Shown here in pieces: positions 13,405 through 15,012 of a DNA stretch of 15,012 bases. The DNA is taken from assembly GCA_030150585.1 (NCBI GenBank), contig JASLFM010000237.1, forward strand, positions 1 to 15,012. The letters are read 5' to 3'. The stretch is from Acidovorax sp. GTDB lineage: Bacteria > Pseudomonadota > Gammaproteobacteria > Burkholderiales > Burkholderiaceae_C. Under the pieces are notes generated by a model. It did not search any database, was not told the DNA's origin, and worked only from the letters and a program-made list of their open reading frames with translations. Every line of letters begins with the position of its first letter. Positions within the stretch are counted from its first letter, which is position 1. The position numbers and the translations under genes are program-made.

Positions 13405-14829
13405 TCAGAGCGCGAAAATCTTGCCCGGGTTCAGGATGTTCTGCGGGTCCAGCGCGCGCTTGACCGCCCGCATCATCTCCACCGCCCCCGCGCCCGTTTC
13501 ATCCACCAGGAAGTCCATCTTGTGGATGCCCACGCCGTGCTCGCCCGTGCAGGTGCCCCCCAGGCGCAGTGCACGCGCCACGAGCTGGCGGTTGAGCTGC
13601 TCTGCTTTCTCGCGCTCCTCGGGGATGTTCGGGTCGAGCAGGTAGCCGAAATGGAAGTTGCCGTCGCCCACATGGCCCACGAGGAAGTAGGGGATACCGC
13701 TCGCATCGGCCTCGGCCACGGAGTCGAGCAGGCAGTCGGCCAGGCGGGAAATCGGCACGCAGGTGTCGGTGCTGATGGCCTTGCAGCCCGGGCGCGACTG
13801 GATGGCGGCAAAGTAGGCGTTGTGCCGCGCGGCCCACAGGCGCGTGCGCTCCTCGGGCGTGGTGGCCCATTCGAAGGCGTTGCCGCCGTGCTCGCCGGCC
13901 AGGGCTTGCACGGTCTCCGCCTGCTCCTTCACACCCGCGGGCGAGCCGTGGAATTCCATGAGCAGCATGGGTTCCTCGCGCAGCGCGAGCTTGCTGTGCG
14001 CGTTGACCATGCGCACGGTGTTGGCGTCGATGAGCTCCACGCGCGCGATCGGCACGCCGAGCTGGATGGTCTGGATCACGGTGCGCACGGCGGACTCGAT
14101 GCTCGGGAAGGAGCAGATCGCGGCGCTCACGGCCTCGGGCAGCGGGTACAGGCGCACGGTGATCTCGGTCATGATGCCCAGCGTGCCTTCGCTGCCCACC
14201 AGCAGGCGCGTGAGGTCGTAGCCCGCCGCGCTTTTCTTGGCGCGCGTGCCGGTGCGGATGGCCTCGCCGCTGGCCGTCACGACCTCGAGTGCCAGCACGT
14301 TCTCGCGCATGGTGCCGTAGCGCACGGCGTTCGTGCCGCTGGCGCGCGTGGCGGCCATGCCGCCGATGCTCGCATCGGCGCCGGGGTCGATGGGAAAGAA
14401 CAGGCCCGTGTCCTTGATCGCTTCGTTCAACGCCTTGCGCGTGATGCCGGGCTGCACGGTGACGGTGAGGTCGTCGGCATCCACGCTGAGCACGCGGTTC
14501 ATGCGGCCGACGTCGATGCTGATGCCGCCCTGCACGGCCAGCAAATGGCCTTCGAGCGACGAGCCGGCACCGTAGGGAATGACGGGCGTGGCATGCGCAG
14601 CCGCGAGGCGCACCGCATCCTGCACGTCGCGCGTGCTCTCGGCGAACACCACGGCCGCGGGCGGCGGTGCCTGGATCGAGCCCTCGTCGCGCCCATGCTG
14701 CTCGCGCACGGCCAGGGCCGTGGAGCACTGCGCGCCGAAGCGCGCCGCGAGCGCATCGAGCAGCGCCTGCGGTACGGGCCGCGGGTGGAATTCTGGGAGC
14801 AGGTGGCGGGCGGCGGCGGGTGCGTTCAT
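13405..14829 (-). CDS. FAD-linked D-lactate dehydrogenase / GlcD-type oxidase
   Basis: The 474-aa flavoprotein belongs to the FAD_binding_4 / FAD-oxidase_C family (cytochrome D-lactate dehydrogenase, GlcD). The FAD-binding half shows VIPYGAGSSLEGH (83-95), DPGADASIGGMAATRASGTN (148-167), SAAGYDLTRLLVGSEGTLG (200-218) and the following ITVRLYPLP. The C-terminal half has HVGDGNFHF (386-394), TGEHGVG (428-434) and NPGKIF (467-472). Such enzymes oxidise D-2-hydroxy acids, most often D-lactate, and pass electrons to cytochrome c or quinones. No Fe-S partner (GlcF-like) is adjacent, which favours single-subunit D-lactate dehydrogenase over glycolate oxidase. The ATG at 14829 has GGAGA 4 bp upstream; an in-frame start at 14916 would run through the preceding terminator. 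Confidence 0.92.
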   Translation of the reverse strand: MNAPAAARHLLPEFHPRPVPQALLDALAARFGAQCSTALAVREQHGRDEGSIQAPPPAAVVFAESTRDVQDAVRLAAAHATPVIPYGAGSSLEGHLLAVQGGISIDVGRMNRVLSVDADDLTVTVQPGITRKALNEAIKDTGLFFPIDPGADASIGGMAATRASGTNAVRYGTMRENVLALEVVTASGEAIRTGTRAKKSAAGYDLTRLLVGSEGTLGIMTEITVRLYPLPEAVSAAICSFPSIESAVRTVIQTIQLGVPIARVELIDANTVRMVNAHSKLALREEPMLLMEFHGSPAGVKEQAETVQALAGEHGGNAFEWATTPEERTRLWAARHNAYFAAIQSRPGCKAISTDTCVPISRLADCLLDSVAEADASGIPYFLVGHVGDGNFHFGYLLDPNIPEEREKAEQLNRQLVARALRLGGTCTGEHGVGIHKMDFLVDETGAGAVEMMRAVKRALDPQNILNPGKIFAL

Positions 14830-14868
14830 GGGGTCTCCGGGTGACCGAAAAGAATACCACCGGCACGC

Positions 14869-14903
14869 AAAAACGCCGTGGGGGCGGTATGCCCACCACG
14901 GCG
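14869..14903 (-). terminator. intrinsic terminator of the EF-hand gene
   Basis: Read on the minus strand, CGCCGTGG pairs with CCACGGCG over 8 bp and, past a one-base bulge, GGGC with GCCC closes a 5-base loop. Five T follow directly (A-run at 14869-14873 on the plus strand). It lies between the EF-hand stop at 14956 and the FAD-oxidase start at 14829, so these same-strand genes are probably separate transcripts. Confidence 0.82.
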
Positions 14904-14955
14904 CTGCGCTAATCAACGGGTTGCTGGAGTGCGGCGCTGCACGCGCCGCATGGCA

Positions 14956-15012
14956 TCAGGGCTGTTGCTTCACACCCTTCTCGAATTCCTCGCGGGAGAG
15001 CATGCCGTCCTT
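14956..15012 (-). CDS. C-terminal end of an EF-hand calcium-binding protein (partial)
   Basis: The minus strand is open from the window edge and encodes KDGMLSREEFEKGVKQQP before TGA (14956-14958). DGMLSREE fits positions 5-12 of an EF-hand loop (Asp, Gly, hydrophobic at 8, Glu at 12), followed by the usual Phe of the exit helix. A terminator hairpin follows at 14869-14903, which supports a real gene end. Only 18 residues are in view, so the number of EF-hands and any signal peptide are unknown. Confidence 0.72.
   Translation of the reverse strand, partial: KDGMLSREEFEKGVKQQP

Noticed and set aside
13522..14844. 440-aa plus-strand open frame opposite the FAD oxidase
   Set aside because: The minus-strand gene carries the full set of family motifs. 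The plus frame is a His/Arg/Ala/Gly-rich shadow.

Overview
The window is a GC-rich, gene-dense piece of a bacterial chromosome. The best fit is a betaproteobacterium of the order Burkholderiales, probably Comamonadaceae (Acidovorax-like). The reasons are the rsmG / LysE-type exporter / parA ... hydrolase / parB order, the IPTL-CTERM sorting signal on a large surface protein, and short intergenic sequence resembling a dispersed repeat I associate with this family. The assignment rests on recognition, not on a search. No tRNA, rRNA, CRISPR, transposase or phage gene is visible.

Left part (1-7515): a chromosome-maintenance cluster. The last codons of an upstream gene (probably mnmG) overlap rsmG by ATGA. 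rsmG carries an exact canonical parS site (600-615) inside its coding sequence. A LysE-family exporter follows, then parA 6 bp later. parA and parB, normally close neighbours, are here 4.5 kb apart. Between them lie a 3.6-kb gene for a secreted protein with eight DUF11 repeats and an IPTL-CTERM tail, a very strong terminator-like hairpin, and a small RBBP9/YdeN-type serine hydrolase that is nearly continuous with parB.

Middle part (7516-10984): a probable two-gene unit of an unrecognised secreted 449-aa protein with a Met/Gly-rich segment and a membrane-anchored SAM-dependent methyltransferase. A lipoprotein joining a CsgG-like domain to a C-terminal peptidoglycan-binding domain follows, ending at a clear intrinsic terminator (11006-11030).

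Right part (11084-15012): a cupin-type AraC regulator divergent from an Fsr-like MFS transporter, with a TTGGCA direct repeat at 21-bp spacing in and beside their 65-bp shared intergenic region. A shared terminator hairpin (13353-13379) separates the transporter from a convergent FAD-linked D-lactate dehydrogenase/GlcD-type oxidase. The last 57 bases hold the C-terminus of an EF-hand protein on the minus strand, followed by its own terminator.

Points most worth a second look are the parS site inside rsmG next to its own parAB genes, the surface-protein gene splitting parA from parB, the two-cysteine pattern in each DUF11 repeat, and several hairpins or dyads placed where they could regulate.
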